Of a stretch of 32,271 nucleotides of DNA, positions 7,326-15,141 are shown one piece after another. The stretch is taken from positions 1 through 32,271 of the IMG/VR virus record IMGVR_UViG_3300021961_000364, one strand, 5' to 3'. A program made the position numbers and the translations under genes. Source of the stretch: a virus. How positions within the stretch are numbered: the stretch's first letter is position 1; every line of letters begins with the position of its first letter. The notes beneath the pieces are model-generated. The model searched no databases. It was not told the DNA's origin and saw only the letters and a list, made by a program, of their open reading frames with translations.

Positions 7326-9289
7326 GTAAAGCACTTCAAGCCGCCGCTGGCAATGCTGGCGCTGCTGGTTCTGCGCTGTACGTCGATGACGTATTCAGCA
7401 CCTACCTTTACACAGGCAACGGTAGCACCCAGACCATCACCAACAACATTGATCTTGCTGGTGAAGGTGGGATGGTTTGGCTAAAAGCGAGAACTTCTGG
7501 CGGTTCTAGTTTTACTAATCACGCGATTATTGATACTGTCCGTGGAAAAAATGCATACGGCTATTACTCTATTTACCCAAACCTAAGTGACGCGCAGTTT
7601 TCTCCAACTGGTTCTTCTGATGCCGTTGCAACTGCTGTCAGTTCATCTGGTTTTACAGTTGGCGGCAATGTAAATGTCAATTACAACACGCAAACAGATG
7701 TTTCGTGGACCTTCCGCAAGGCTGAGAAATTTTTTGATATTCAGACGTATACCGGGAATGGTGCTAATAGAACAATTGCTCACAACCTTGGGTCGGTGCC
7801 GGGGTTTATTGTAGTTAAAAGAACAAGCAGCGCAGAAGAATGGTTTGTGTATCACAGAAGTGAAGGAGCAACAAAGTACGCCACGCTTAACGATGTCGGT
7901 GCTTTTGGTAGTAACTCAACAATTTGGAACAATACTGCACCCACCAGCAGCGTGTTTTCTATTGGCACAAACAATGCGGTTAATCTTTCCGGAGCCACCT
8001 ACGTCGCCTACCTCTTCGCCCACGATGCCGGTGGATTTGGTGCTGACGGTTCGGAGAATGTTATTTCGTGTGGGTCATTTACGACGGATGGCAGTGGCAA
8101 TGCTACGGTGAATCTGGGGTATGAGCCGCAGTGGCTTGTTATAAAAAACATAAGCACTGCGGAAGATTGGTATGTCAACGACATCATGCGTGGGTTGCCA
8201 ATCCCTGCTGCAAATAAATATTTAATACCAAACACATCTGCGGCAGAAGGTTCTGGTGCGGCTATAGCCCCAACATCAACAGGATTCTCCACTACAGGAC
8301 TTAGCTCAAGCAAGACCTACATCTACGTCGCCATTCGCCGCCCGATGAAGCCGCCGACAGTGGGGACGGAGGTGTTTAGTCCGTACAACACAACCAGTAT
8401 ATCGTTGGCAGACGCTGGTTCAATGGGGAACGGTGTAGGTGCAACAGCCATGTATAACATGGGGTTTGTAACGGATGCAATCTTTCAAAAAAACAAGTCC
8501 TCTGCAACAGATTGGTACGAAGGAAGTCGCCTCCAAGGAAATAAATATTTAATTCCTAACTTAACTTCAGCAGAAGCATCAAGTGTCGGTTTGTTTTGGG
8601 ATAGCAATAAAGCTGCCTTGAGTTATAGCGGAACGTATGGAACTTATGGGTTCAAACGCGCCAGCGGCTTTATGGATGTGGTCTGTTATACCGGCACAGG
8701 GGTTGCAAGAACAGTCAATCACAATCTGACTGTTGCGCCGGAGATGATGATTGTTAAGCGTAGAGATGCAGCTACAAGTGTTGGATGGGTTGTTTACAAT
8801 TCGTATTTAACATCTGCAAACACAAGTTATTTGGCGTTAAATCTTACAGATGCGCGTACTGGTGGTAATTCAACTTTATGGAATGCTACAGCACCAACTG
8901 ATAGTGTTTTTAGTTTAGGGACGGCAGTTAACACAAACGCCTCCGGTGGCACCTACGTCGCCTACCTCTTTGCCACCTACCCCGGCGTTTCCAAAGTCGG
9001 CTCATACACCGGCACAGGCACAACCAAACAGGTTAACTGCGGATTCACCAGCGGGGCAAGGTTTGTCCTAATCAAACGCACCGACAGCACAGGTGACTGG
9101 TACGTTTGGGATTCTGCGCGTGGCATCGTGGCTGGCAATGATCCCTATTTGCTTTTGAACAGCACCGCTGCGGAAGTTACCGGCACCGATTACGTCGACA
9201 CATATTCCGCTGGATTTGAAATCAGCAGCACCGCTCCTGCGGCGATTAACGCCAATGGTGGCTCCTTCATCTTTTTTGCCGTGGCGTAG
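7319..9289 (+). CDS. Tail fibre with repeated YVAYLFAHD-type domains (DUF7483-like)
   Basis: 656 residues. About five to six related beta-rich units follow one another, each with a TYTGNG--RTI-HNLG strand pair, a VKRT / VIKN strand, -WFVYH / DWYV and an end like YVAYLFA. Examples are YTGNGANRTIAHNLGSVPGF with ATYVAYLFAHDAGGFG, YTGTGVARTVNHNL with GTYVAYLFATYPG, and a last unit with SYTGTGTTKQVNCGF and SFIFFAVA. I recognise this as the DUF7483-like domain of phage fibres from aquatic metagenomes. The inferred role is distal fibre or receptor-binding protein. It is flanked on both sides by HNH genes. The start overlaps the upstream HNH gene. Confidence 0.8.
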   Translation: MLSKALQAAAGNAGAAGSALYVDDVFSTYLYTGNGSTQTITNNIDLAGEGGMVWLKARTSGGSSFTNHAIIDTVRGKNAYGYYSIYPNLSDAQFSPTGSSDAVATAVSSSGFTVGGNVNVNYNTQTDVSWTFRKAEKFFDIQTYTGNGANRTIAHNLGSVPGFIVVKRTSSAEEWFVYHRSEGATKYATLNDVGAFGSNSTIWNNTAPTSSVFSIGTNNAVNLSGATYVAYLFAHDAGGFGADGSENVISCGSFTTDGSGNATVNLGYEPQWLVIKNISTAEDWYVNDIMRGLPIPAANKYLIPNTSAAEGSGAAIAPTSTGFSTTGLSSSKTYIYVAIRRPMKPPTVGTEVFSPYNTTSISLADAGSMGNGVGATAMYNMGFVTDAIFQKNKSSATDWYEGSRLQGNKYLIPNLTSAEASSVGLFWDSNKAALSYSGTYGTYGFKRASGFMDVVCYTGTGVARTVNHNLTVAPEMMIVKRRDAATSVGWVVYNSYLTSANTSYLALNLTDARTGGNSTLWNATAPTDSVFSLGTAVNTNASGGTYVAYLFATYPGVSKVGSYTGTGTTKQVNCGFTSGARFVLIKRTDSTGDWYVWDSARGIVAGNDPYLLLNSTAAEVTGTDYVDTYSAGFEISSTAPAAINANGGSFIFFAVA

Positions 9290-9329
9290 AGTATGGTATA
9301 TTTGGCAATAACTTAATAAAGAGGTTGCC

Positions 9330-9989
9330 ATGCAGACTTGTAAGACGTGTCAAGTTGAAAAGCCACTTTTTGATTTTGAATTTAGAAAGGAAAATGGAAA
9401 GTATCGACGAGTTTGCCGTGAATGCCAAAGGCCAGCGCGAAACGCTGCTGCGGTCAAGCGTCGATCAACATTGATGGGCAGATACAAAATGCAAGAACGC
9501 AACGCCTTAGCCCGTGGAATACCATTTCTGCTGTCGTTTGAGCAGTGGCTGACTATTTGGACGGAATCTGGGAAACTGGGTCAGCGCGGACGCGGTGCTG
9601 ATAAGTTTTGCATGTGCAGGAATGGCGATGTTGGCCCATATGAAGTCGGCAATGTGTTTATTGGTACTGGTCGTGAAAACGTCAGGGCTGGAAATCTTGG
9701 AAAAGAAATGACGCAAGAAGTTCGTGACAAGATTTCTCAGGCCAACAAGGGTAAGCCGCATGAATGGTCTCGCGGCACCAAAAATCCAATGCACAGGCCA
9801 GAGGTAAAGGCAAAAATGAGAGCAGCAATTGGTGGTATCAATCACTACAAGCAGCGCGGCGTAAATACGCCACAAGGATATTTTGTAACGTCTAAAGCGG
9901 CTTCAGAGGCGCTTGGCATACCAAAACCAACAGTTGAATGGAGAGCCAGAAATAACAAGTTTGGCTTTTCTTTACCCGCAATTGCTTGA
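9330..9989 (+). CDS. HNH-type homing endonuclease with NUMOD3 motifs
   Basis: 219 residues. There is an N-terminal zinc knuckle (Cys4, Cys7, Cys29, Cys32). A nuclease-like core includes FCMCRNGDVGPYEVGNVFIG (residues 93-112), resembling the RNGD.GPY..GN family of phage HNH proteins. A NUMOD3-type DNA-binding region follows (about 129-166: EVRDKISQANKGK, RPEVKAKMRAA), then a helix-turn-helix (about 183-205: YFVTSKAASEALGIPKPTV). The start is ATG 9330 with GAGG at 9321-9324. Its stop lies inside the ribosome site region of the next gene, so it fits tightly between two tail genes, as homing genes do. The inferred role is a selfish element. The precise subfamily is uncertain. Confidence 0.75.
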   Translation: MQTCKTCQVEKPLFDFEFRKENGKYRRVCRECQRPARNAAAVKRRSTLMGRYKMQERNALARGIPFLLSFEQWLTIWTESGKLGQRGRGADKFCMCRNGDVGPYEVGNVFIGTGRENVRAGNLGKEMTQEVRDKISQANKGKPHEWSRGTKNPMHRPEVKAKMRAAIGGINHYKQRGVNTPQGYFVTSKAASEALGIPKPTVEWRARNNKFGFSLPAIA

Positions 9990-9997
9990 GGTCAAAC

Positions 9998-10498
9998 ATG
10001 GAAATCAGAATCCGACAATCCGGCGCGGTGATGTTTGAGAGCGAGTTTCGCCGCCTACATCCAAACACTTCCCTGCCAGCGCAGTTAAGCGAAGCAGTCC
10101 TCAATGACTTGGGTGCGGATGTTGTCCTTGAAGGACCGCAAGCCAGCGGGGGCGATCACTACCAGTTCAGCCAGCGCAGCGGCGTCGAGCAGATCAACGG
10201 GCGGTGGTACACGAAGTACGTTTTGGGACCGACCTTTACTGACCGCCCTGCCGATGGCGATCAACCGGCAATGACTGCTGCGGAGCAGGAAGCTGCGTAC
10301 AAGGCTCAGAAAGACTCAGAGCAAGCTGCATCTATCCGCGCAGACCGCAACCGCAGGCTGGCTGAGTGCGACTGGACGCAGGTTGCCGATGCCCCGTCCG
10401 CAAGCCAATACGCATGGGCTGAATATCGCCAAAAGCTGCGTGACCTGCCAGCACAAGCAGGATTCCCTTGGACTGTTGTTTGGCCCGATAAACCGTAA
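9998..10498 (+). CDS. Tail fibre assembly chaperone-like protein
   Basis: 166 residues. ATG 9998 has GAGG at 9988-9991; an in-frame TTG at 9986 is less likely. The C-terminal half contains RADRNRRLAECDWTQVADAP, a tyrosine/tryptophan helix (YAWAEYRQKLRDLPAQAGFP) and the end WTVVWPDKP. This is the signature of the phage tail assembly chaperone family (Phage_tail_APC, PF16778). The N-terminal half has a beta-rich domain (GRWYTKYVLGPTFTD) also seen in these proteins. It probably helps one of the upstream fibres to fold or attach. It is separated from those fibres by the HNH gene at 9330. Confidence 0.8.
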   Translation: MEIRIRQSGAVMFESEFRRLHPNTSLPAQLSEAVLNDLGADVVLEGPQASGGDHYQFSQRSGVEQINGRWYTKYVLGPTFTDRPADGDQPAMTAAEQEAAYKAQKDSEQAASIRADRNRRLAECDWTQVADAPSASQYAWAEYRQKLRDLPAQAGFPWTVVWPDKP

Positions 10499-10508
10499 GG
10501 AGTAAATT

Positions 10509-10814
10509 ATGACCACACCGACTTGGACTATCACTCAAATGGAACGCAACGCCAGCGATGGCGGCGTCATTGTCGCTGCTTGGAGTTGCAACGCGACGGA
10601 ATCCACTTACTCGGGAAACCTCAACGGTTCGACTGCGTTTACCTATGACGCCAGCGCACCGGGGTTTACGCCCTACGATCAGTTGACTGAGGCGCAGGTT
10701 CTGCAATGGGTCCTTGACTCGATCGGAACAGATGGAGTGCAGTCTGTTACCGATGATGTCTTGGGCCAGATCGCCAATCAGCAGCAGCAAGTTGAAGCTG
10801 GCGTTCCCTGGTAA
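10509..10814 (+). CDS. Small conserved tail-region protein (DUF7936-like)
   Basis: 101 residues; ATG 10509 preceded by AAGGAG at 10497-10502. The sequence reads as a beta-hairpin domain (TWTITQMERNASDGGVIVAAW, then SAFTYDASAPGF) followed by helices (LTEAQVLQWVLDSIGTDGV) and ends VEAGVPW. Homologous-looking proteins sit next to fibre chaperones in many environmental phages. I associate them with DUF7936, from memory. No catalytic residues are apparent, and the function is unknown. The stop is followed at once by a possible RNA pseudoknot. Confidence 0.75.
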   Translation: MTTPTWTITQMERNASDGGVIVAAWSCNATESTYSGNLNGSTAFTYDASAPGFTPYDQLTEAQVLQWVLDSIGTDGVQSVTDDVLGQIANQQQQVEAGVPW

Positions 10815-10844
10815 ATCGGGAAGCCACCACCCGATCCTGGTGGC
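10815..10844 (+). promoter_or_regulatory. Possible H-type RNA pseudoknot between two tail-region genes
   Basis: GCCACCA (10823-10829) pairs with TGGTGGC (10838-10844) as a 7-bp hairpin. The loop bases CCCGAT (10830-10835) are the exact complement of ATCGGG (10815-10820) just before the hairpin. The order (A, B, A', B') is that of an H-type pseudoknot, although the 2-base loop across the 6-bp stem is tight. No T-run follows, so it is not a standard terminator. The next gene's AAGGAG is 5 bases downstream. Confidence 0.45.
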
Positions 10845-10863
10845 ACATTGAAGGAGAAACGGA

Positions 10864-11085
10864 ATGGCAAACCAACAGCCCCAGACCGTAACTGTAGATG
10901 ATGTCGAGTACAGCGTGGATGACCTTAGTGATAAGGCCAAAATGCTGATTGATCATGTCGCTGATCTTGATCGCAAGATGGGAAGTATGCGATTCCAAAT
11001 GGATCAGATTCAGGTCGGACGCGACGCCTTTTTTGGGATGCTCAAGCAAGAGTTAGCGCCCAAGGAAGTCGCTGAACAACATTGA
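10864..11085 (+). CDS. DUF6447-like small protein
   Basis: 73 residues; ATG 10864 with AAGGAG at 10850-10855. The N-terminal strand-turn (TVTVDDVEYSVDDLSDKAK) followed by one long amphipathic, coiled-coil helix (LIDHVADLDRKMGSMRFQMDQI) fits the DUF6447 family found in phages and cyanobacteria. The function is unknown. The hairpin or pseudoknot just upstream could affect its translation. Confidence 0.75.
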   Translation: MANQQPQTVTVDDVEYSVDDLSDKAKMLIDHVADLDRKMGSMRFQMDQIQVGRDAFFGMLKQELAPKEVAEQH

Positions 11086-11099
11086 TTATGGTGTGAAGA

Positions 11100-11390
11100 A
11101 TGCCCCCGCCGAACTGCACAAACGATGACTTGGAAGTCAAGATCGACGAGATTCTCAAGACTCTTCACGGCATGACCGGTGCGTTCGCCAAAAACGAGGA
11201 TGGGTCAATCGACTTTGAGGGGCATCGTCGGTATCACGAGTCGATGATCCGGGCCGCAAATGCGCAGGAGCGGTTTTGGGTTGAGTTAAAGCTGGAGATC
11301 GCCAAGAAGGGTGTCTGGGGTCTGCTGGTAGTTATTTGCGGATTGGTGATCGTCGGGCTGTCTGCCAAGCTTGGGATTGGTGCTAGATAA
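11100..11390 (+). CDS. Small single-TM membrane protein
   Basis: 96 residues. The N-terminal ~65 residues are polar and charged and carry a helical region. Residues ~72-92 (GVWGLLVVICGLVIVGLSAKLG) form one transmembrane segment near the C-terminus, so the bulk should be cytoplasmic. The ribosome site is weak (GAAG). The stop overlaps the next start (TAATG). It is the first of three membrane-anchored proteins directly before the holin, so a lysis-related role is possible but unproven. Confidence 0.75.
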   Translation: MPPPNCTNDDLEVKIDEILKTLHGMTGAFAKNEDGSIDFEGHRRYHESMIRAANAQERFWVELKLEIAKKGVWGLLVVICGLVIVGLSAKLGIGAR

Positions 11391-11842
11391 TGTTAGCGGA
11401 ACTCATGGCGGCAAACGCCGCGTTCGCAGCCATTAAGACCGCGCTGAAAAACTCTGGCGAGTTGATGAACGCTGGCAAGGCGGTGTTCGAGTATTTCGAC
11501 GCTAAGGCTGCGATTCAAAGGAAAGCGAATAAGAAATCTAGCAAAGCCAATCGCAGCGAACTCGAAGAGTTTATGGCGCTTGAGCAATTACGCCAGCAGG
11601 AAGAGCGTCTGCGCGAGGAAATGATCTACGCCGGTCGCCCCGGAATGTGGGATGACTGGCTGGCTTTCCAAGCCAAAGCAGCAAGGGAGCGCGAAGCACG
11701 GAAACGCGCAGAGATTCAGGCGCGGATTGAGCGGATTAAATTCATCCAGACATTTGCTCAGTACACCCTGATTTCGCTAATTATTACGGCAATCGCAGCG
11801 ATTATTACTTGGATTAGCGTGAGGCTGCTAGGCAGGGTCTGA
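11390..11842 (+). CDS. Coiled-coil protein with C-terminal TM segment
   Basis: 150 residues. Residues ~1-40 form an alanine-rich helix (MLAELMAANAAFAAIKTALK). Residues ~55-118 are a highly charged coiled coil containing the conserved-looking LEEFMALEQLRQQEERLRE and YAGRPGMWDDWLAFQ. Residues ~121-146 (FAQYTLISLIITAIAAIITW) form a transmembrane segment. I recognise this as a protein family common in environmental phages, always near lysis or tail genes, without known function. Neighbouring starts and stops overlap by 1 or 3 bases (TAATG, TGATG), indicating coupled translation. Confidence 0.8.
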   Translation: MLAELMAANAAFAAIKTALKNSGELMNAGKAVFEYFDAKAAIQRKANKKSSKANRSELEEFMALEQLRQQEERLREEMIYAGRPGMWDDWLAFQAKAAREREARKRAEIQARIERIKFIQTFAQYTLISLIITAIAAIITWISVRLLGRV

Positions 11843-12303
11843 TGGATGTCACCAAGACGATTGGAGCGGTCAGCGCGACGATTGCCATGCTGGGTGGTGG
11901 GTACGGGCTGGCTGACAAAGTTGGTTGGCTCAAGAAAGACATTCTGATGTGGGCACCAGAGCATTTCCGAATCTCTGACTCAACTGCGGCAGGGGAATTT
12001 AAGGTGGTGGTTGCCCGTCAAAAGCTGCGTGATGATTGCGAGGTGACGGGATTTAAGCTGGAGGTGCGCGATTCGGATTTCGTGGTGCATCCTGCCAAAC
12101 CAAGTATTGCAACATTCAGCGGCCCAGCCTCACCGACTGTCGATAAATTCGGCTACAAGTTCAGGATTGACGAGGAGCATCAGCACAAGGTTGCGCCGGG
12201 ACCAGCAACTCTTTTGGCGCACATTAAGTACAAATGTCCGGAAGGTGAGGTTATGGTTAATTACCCGAGCCACGCAAACCTGACGTTCAATATCGAGGAG
12301 TAG
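11842..12303 (+). CDS. Membrane-anchored protein with beta-rich outer domain
   Basis: 153 residues. Residues ~4-30 (TKTIGAVSATIAMLGGGYGL) are a hydrophobic N-terminal anchor. The rest is a beta-rich domain with two cysteines (Cys66, Cys132) that could form a disulphide in the periplasm. The C-terminal strands end LTFNIEE. The coding end GAGGAG provides the ribosome site of the holin gene. No family is recognised. By topology it could be a periplasmic partner in lysis or an exclusion-type membrane protein; this is inference from location only. Confidence 0.75.
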   Translation: MDVTKTIGAVSATIAMLGGGYGLADKVGWLKKDILMWAPEHFRISDSTAAGEFKVVVARQKLRDDCEVTGFKLEVRDSDFVVHPAKPSIATFSGPASPTVDKFGYKFRIDEEHQHKVAPGPATLLAHIKYKCPEGEVMVNYPSHANLTFNIEE

Positions 12304-12306
12304 GCC

Positions 12307-12801
12307 ATGCTAGACCTTCTTGGCGGGGGTATTTTTGGATCATTGCTAGGCGGCGTTTTCAGGATCGTGCCTGAAGTCCTGAAGTTCATGGACAAGAAAA
12401 ATGAGCGCCAGCACGAGCTATCCATGTTTGATAAGCAGTGCGACCTTGAGAAAGTGCGTGGGCAAATCCGCATGGACGAGATCGGCGCTCAACGGGACAT
12501 GGCTGTCGATACCGGGGTTTTGTCGGCCTTTAAGGCGGCGATTGACCAGCAAACCCAAATGACCAAGGCCGCTGGCGGCTGGGCTGCTTCTCTAAGCGCG
12601 TCGGTGCGCCCATTGATGACGTATTACCTGCTGCTCCTATATGGCGCTGCCAAGACCGCTGCGATCCTGATTGCGTGGCAGTCGGGCCAGCCGATGCTGG
12701 AGGTGCTGAAAGAGGCGTGGGCCGTGGATGACATGGCGCTGCTCTCGGGCGTGGTGAATTTCTGGATTCTCGACAGGACTCTGGCACGGCGTGGGTTGTG
12801 A
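12307..12801 (+). CDS. Holin, three-TM type (GTA_holin_3TM-like)
   Basis: 164 residues; ATG 12307 after GAGGAG. A hydrophobic N-terminal helix (residues ~3-27), a charged helix with KKNERQHELSMFDKQ, the motif SVRPLMTYYLLLLYGAAKTA (~99-118) and a final hydrophobic helix with VVNFWILDRTLARR match the 3TM holin family first named from gene transfer agents (PF11351). It would form lesions in the inner membrane that release the endolysin. The endolysin gene follows directly, overlapping as TGATG. Family membership rests on motif recall. Confidence 0.8.
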   Translation: MLDLLGGGIFGSLLGGVFRIVPEVLKFMDKKNERQHELSMFDKQCDLEKVRGQIRMDEIGAQRDMAVDTGVLSAFKAAIDQQTQMTKAAGGWAASLSASVRPLMTYYLLLLYGAAKTAAILIAWQSGQPMLEVLKEAWAVDDMALLSGVVNFWILDRTLARRGL

Positions 12802-13244
12802 TGGACTTGCAGATCGCAGCCGAGCTATGCAAGCAGTTTGAGGGGTTCCGGGCAAAGCCGTATCTGTGCCCAGCCGGAATCCCGACGATTGGCTACGGCT
12901 CGACGTACTACGCAGACGGCAGGAAAGTGACGCTGCAAGACGCGCCAATTGATGAGCCGGATGCCGAGAATCTGCTGCTTCACGAGTTGGAAAAAACGTA
13001 TCTGCCGGGGGTTTTGCGCCAATGTCCGGGGCTGGCGGCAGATGAAAGAAAGCTTAACGCCATAGTTGATTTTGCGTACAATTTGGGTGTAGGGAGGCTC
13101 CAAACCAGCACCTTAAAGCGCAAAATAAACGCACAGGACTGGGAAGGATCTCGGGAGCAGTTAATGCTTTGGGTGCGGGGTGGCGGGAAAGTTTTACCGG
13201 GGCTTGTAGCCCGCAGGAAGGCTGAATCCCGGCTTCTTGAATGA
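12801..13244 (+). CDS. Endolysin, GH24 lysozyme
   Basis: 147 residues from ATG 12801 (a GTG one codon earlier is possible). The catalytic pattern Glu-x8-Cys-x5-Thr of GH24 lysozymes is intact: Glu14 (KQFEGFR), Cys23, Thr29 (PTIGYGST). The C-half has FAYNLGVGRLQTSTLKR and a WVRGGGKVLPGLVARRKAE segment typical of the family. It cleaves the MurNAc-GlcNAc bond of peptidoglycan. No signal peptide or SAR anchor is visible, so export should depend on the holin immediately upstream. The length is usual for phage lysozymes. Confidence 0.93.
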   Translation: MDLQIAAELCKQFEGFRAKPYLCPAGIPTIGYGSTYYADGRKVTLQDAPIDEPDAENLLLHELEKTYLPGVLRQCPGLAADERKLNAIVDFAYNLGVGRLQTSTLKRKINAQDWEGSREQLMLWVRGGGKVLPGLVARRKAESRLLE

Positions 13245-13257
13245 CAAGGACTGAAAG

Positions 13258-13893
13258 ATGACCGCTGCCGCTGTCATGACCTACGATAGCTTGGTCGAGA
13301 ATATCCAGAGTTATTTGGAGCGCACAGACCAAGCCACGATCGACAAGATCCCGCTGTTTATTATGCTGGCCGAGCAGGTTATTGCGTCCCAGATCAAGTT
13401 TCTGGGGAATATGACCGTTCAGGCCAGCACAATGGTGCAGGGCACAAATATCATCGATAAGCCCGCACGGTGGCATAAAACGGTGTCCATGAACATCACC
13501 GTTGCCGGAAAGCGCTATCCGGTACTGCTGCGTAAGTATGAATACCTACGGGAATACTGGCCGGATCCGGCTCAGGAAAGCGTCCCCAAGTTTTACTGCG
13601 ACTACGACTACACCCACTGGCTGGTAGCTCCCACCCCGGATGCTGCGTACAACTTTGAGGTGCTGTATTACGAGCGCCTGCAGCCGCTGGATTCTTCTAA
13701 CCAGACAAACTGGATGACGGTTTACGCGCCGCAAGCCCTTCTGTACGGGTCTTTGTTGCAGGCCATGCCGTTCCTGAAGAATGATGAGCGCATGCAGATG
13801 TGGCAGGCTCAGTACAACGCGATCATGCAAACGCTGGTTGCCGAAGACAAGCTGCGCGTGGCTGATCGTCAGGCCATTGCGGTTGATAGTTAA
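13258..13893 (+). CDS. Head-tail adaptor-like structural protein
   Basis: 211 residues; ATG 13258 with AAGGA at 13246-13250. A helical N-terminus (YDSLVENIQSYLERTDQATI, IPLFIMLAEQVIASQIKFLG) leads to a central beta domain (PARWHKTVSMNITVAGKRY, YPVLLRKYEYLREYWPD, FYCDYDYTHWLVAPTPD) and a helical C-terminus (YAPQALLYGSLLQAMPFLK). This plan is that of the phage adaptor/connector proteins below the portal, similar to the SU10-type adaptor. It stands apart from the other adaptor-like gene at 1027, so the virion may have two ring proteins of related fold. The assignment is by architecture. Confidence 0.55.
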   Translation: MTAAAVMTYDSLVENIQSYLERTDQATIDKIPLFIMLAEQVIASQIKFLGNMTVQASTMVQGTNIIDKPARWHKTVSMNITVAGKRYPVLLRKYEYLREYWPDPAQESVPKFYCDYDYTHWLVAPTPDAAYNFEVLYYERLQPLDSSNQTNWMTVYAPQALLYGSLLQAMPFLKNDERMQMWQAQYNAIMQTLVAEDKLRVADRQAIAVDS

Positions 13894-13902
13894 GGATAGG
13901 CC

Positions 13903-15141
13903 ATGAGTTACAACTCGCCGTTTACCGGGAACGTCGTTCAGCCGACGGACGTTTCTTTCCGATCGATCACCCTGACGGCCAATACGCAGCTACAGTGGCC
14001 GATCAACGGAAATGCAACGGATGATGCGGCTGCGAGGATCATGCAGGTTTCGGCCTCCACGACGGGTCTGTCCCTGTTGATGCCTCCAGCGAACCAGACC
14101 TCTGTAGGTAATGATGCGCTGATCCGAAATGTCGGCAGCAATACCTTTACGGTCAAGGATTACGGTGGCTCAAACACCATCATCACCGTTGCGGCGGGTC
14201 AGTCTAGGTACATCTACGTTACTGATAACAGCACAGAATCTGGTGTCTGGGGGAACATTTCCTTCGGAACCGGGACTTCTTCGGCGGATGCGGCAACGCT
14301 GGCTGGATACGGATTGCTGGCTTCTGGGGCCACCCTGAATCAAAGCCACCCGTCTGCGTCCCTGATTGCCGCGTATACGTTTCAGACTTCCGATCGTGCT
14401 CAGACGTATGTCTGGACGGGTGGCGTAACGACAGCCACGCTTCCATTGGCGAACGTCACCGGGAATAACTGGTTTGTTCTGTTTAAGAACAATGGAACAG
14501 GAACGGTTACGCTAAATACGACGAGCAGCCAGACGATCGACGGAAGCTTGGCAAAGAGTTTTGCGCCCGATGAATCGGCTTTTATTCTTTCAACCGGATC
14601 GGAATACATCACGGTCGGGTATGGAAGAAGTACGGATTTTGAGTTTAGCGTCTTTACGAAAAGCGTAACAACTGGTGCGTACACATTATCGGCAAGTGAA
14701 GCATCAAACGTCATTCAGTTTTACACCGGAACATTAAGCGGAAACGTCACGGTCACTTATCCTCCGGTGGTTAATTTGTATGTCGTATCTAACCAGACTT
14801 CTGCTGGCGGATACACATTAACCTTGACAACTGGCATCGGGGGGTCGGCAACCGCGACCGTTCCTCCGTCAGGGCAGGCAACAATTATCTGTGACGGCGT
14901 GAATTTTTATAACGCCAACACGGTTCAGGTTGGCGCAACTGCGGTAAGCCTAATTGATGGAAATGCAGGATCTCCATCATTGAACTTCTCTTCAGAGACA
15001 AATACAGGTGTTTACAGGCCCGGTGCATCAAGGTTTGGGATTTCGGTTTTGGGAACTCAAGTTGTCGATGTGAACGCTTCAGGAATTGATGTTACTGGGA
15101 GCGGAAACTTTACTACCGGGATTTCTGGCGGGACATACTGA
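13903..15141 (+). CDS. Tail fibre-like structural protein
   Basis: 412 residues; ATG 13903 after AAGGA. Low in charge and rich in Thr, Gly, Ser and Asn. Two repeated beta modules are visible: LQWPINGN...IMQVSAST...ALIRNVGSNTFTVKDYGG and YVWTGGVTTATLPLANVTGN...FKNNGTGTVTLNTTSSQTID. Both read like 'blank out, noise, vector' beta-sandwich units of fibres. Residues ~350-400 carry SLNFSSETNTGVYRPGASRF and a final VTGSGNFTTGISGGTY. The stop overlaps the nozzle-like gene (TGATG). It is probably a fibre attached to the adaptor or nozzle encoded on either side. Confidence 0.75.
   Translation: MSYNSPFTGNVVQPTDVSFRSITLTANTQLQWPINGNATDDAAARIMQVSASTTGLSLLMPPANQTSVGNDALIRNVGSNTFTVKDYGGSNTIITVAAGQSRYIYVTDNSTESGVWGNISFGTGTSSADAATLAGYGLLASGATLNQSHPSASLIAAYTFQTSDRAQTYVWTGGVTTATLPLANVTGNNWFVLFKNNGTGTVTLNTTSSQTIDGSLAKSFAPDESAFILSTGSEYITVGYGRSTDFEFSVFTKSVTTGAYTLSASEASNVIQFYTGTLSGNVTVTYPPVVNLYVVSNQTSAGGYTLTLTTGIGGSATATVPPSGQATIICDGVNFYNANTVQVGATAVSLIDGNAGSPSLNFSSETNTGVYRPGASRFGISVLGTQVVDVNASGIDVTGSGNFTTGISGGTY

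Noticed and set aside
9290-9329. Possible promoter before the second HNH gene
   Set aside because: The gap is AT-rich and includes TTGGCA, but no -10 box lies at the right distance. A GGCAA/TTGCC pairing around the ribosome site is short and not convincing.
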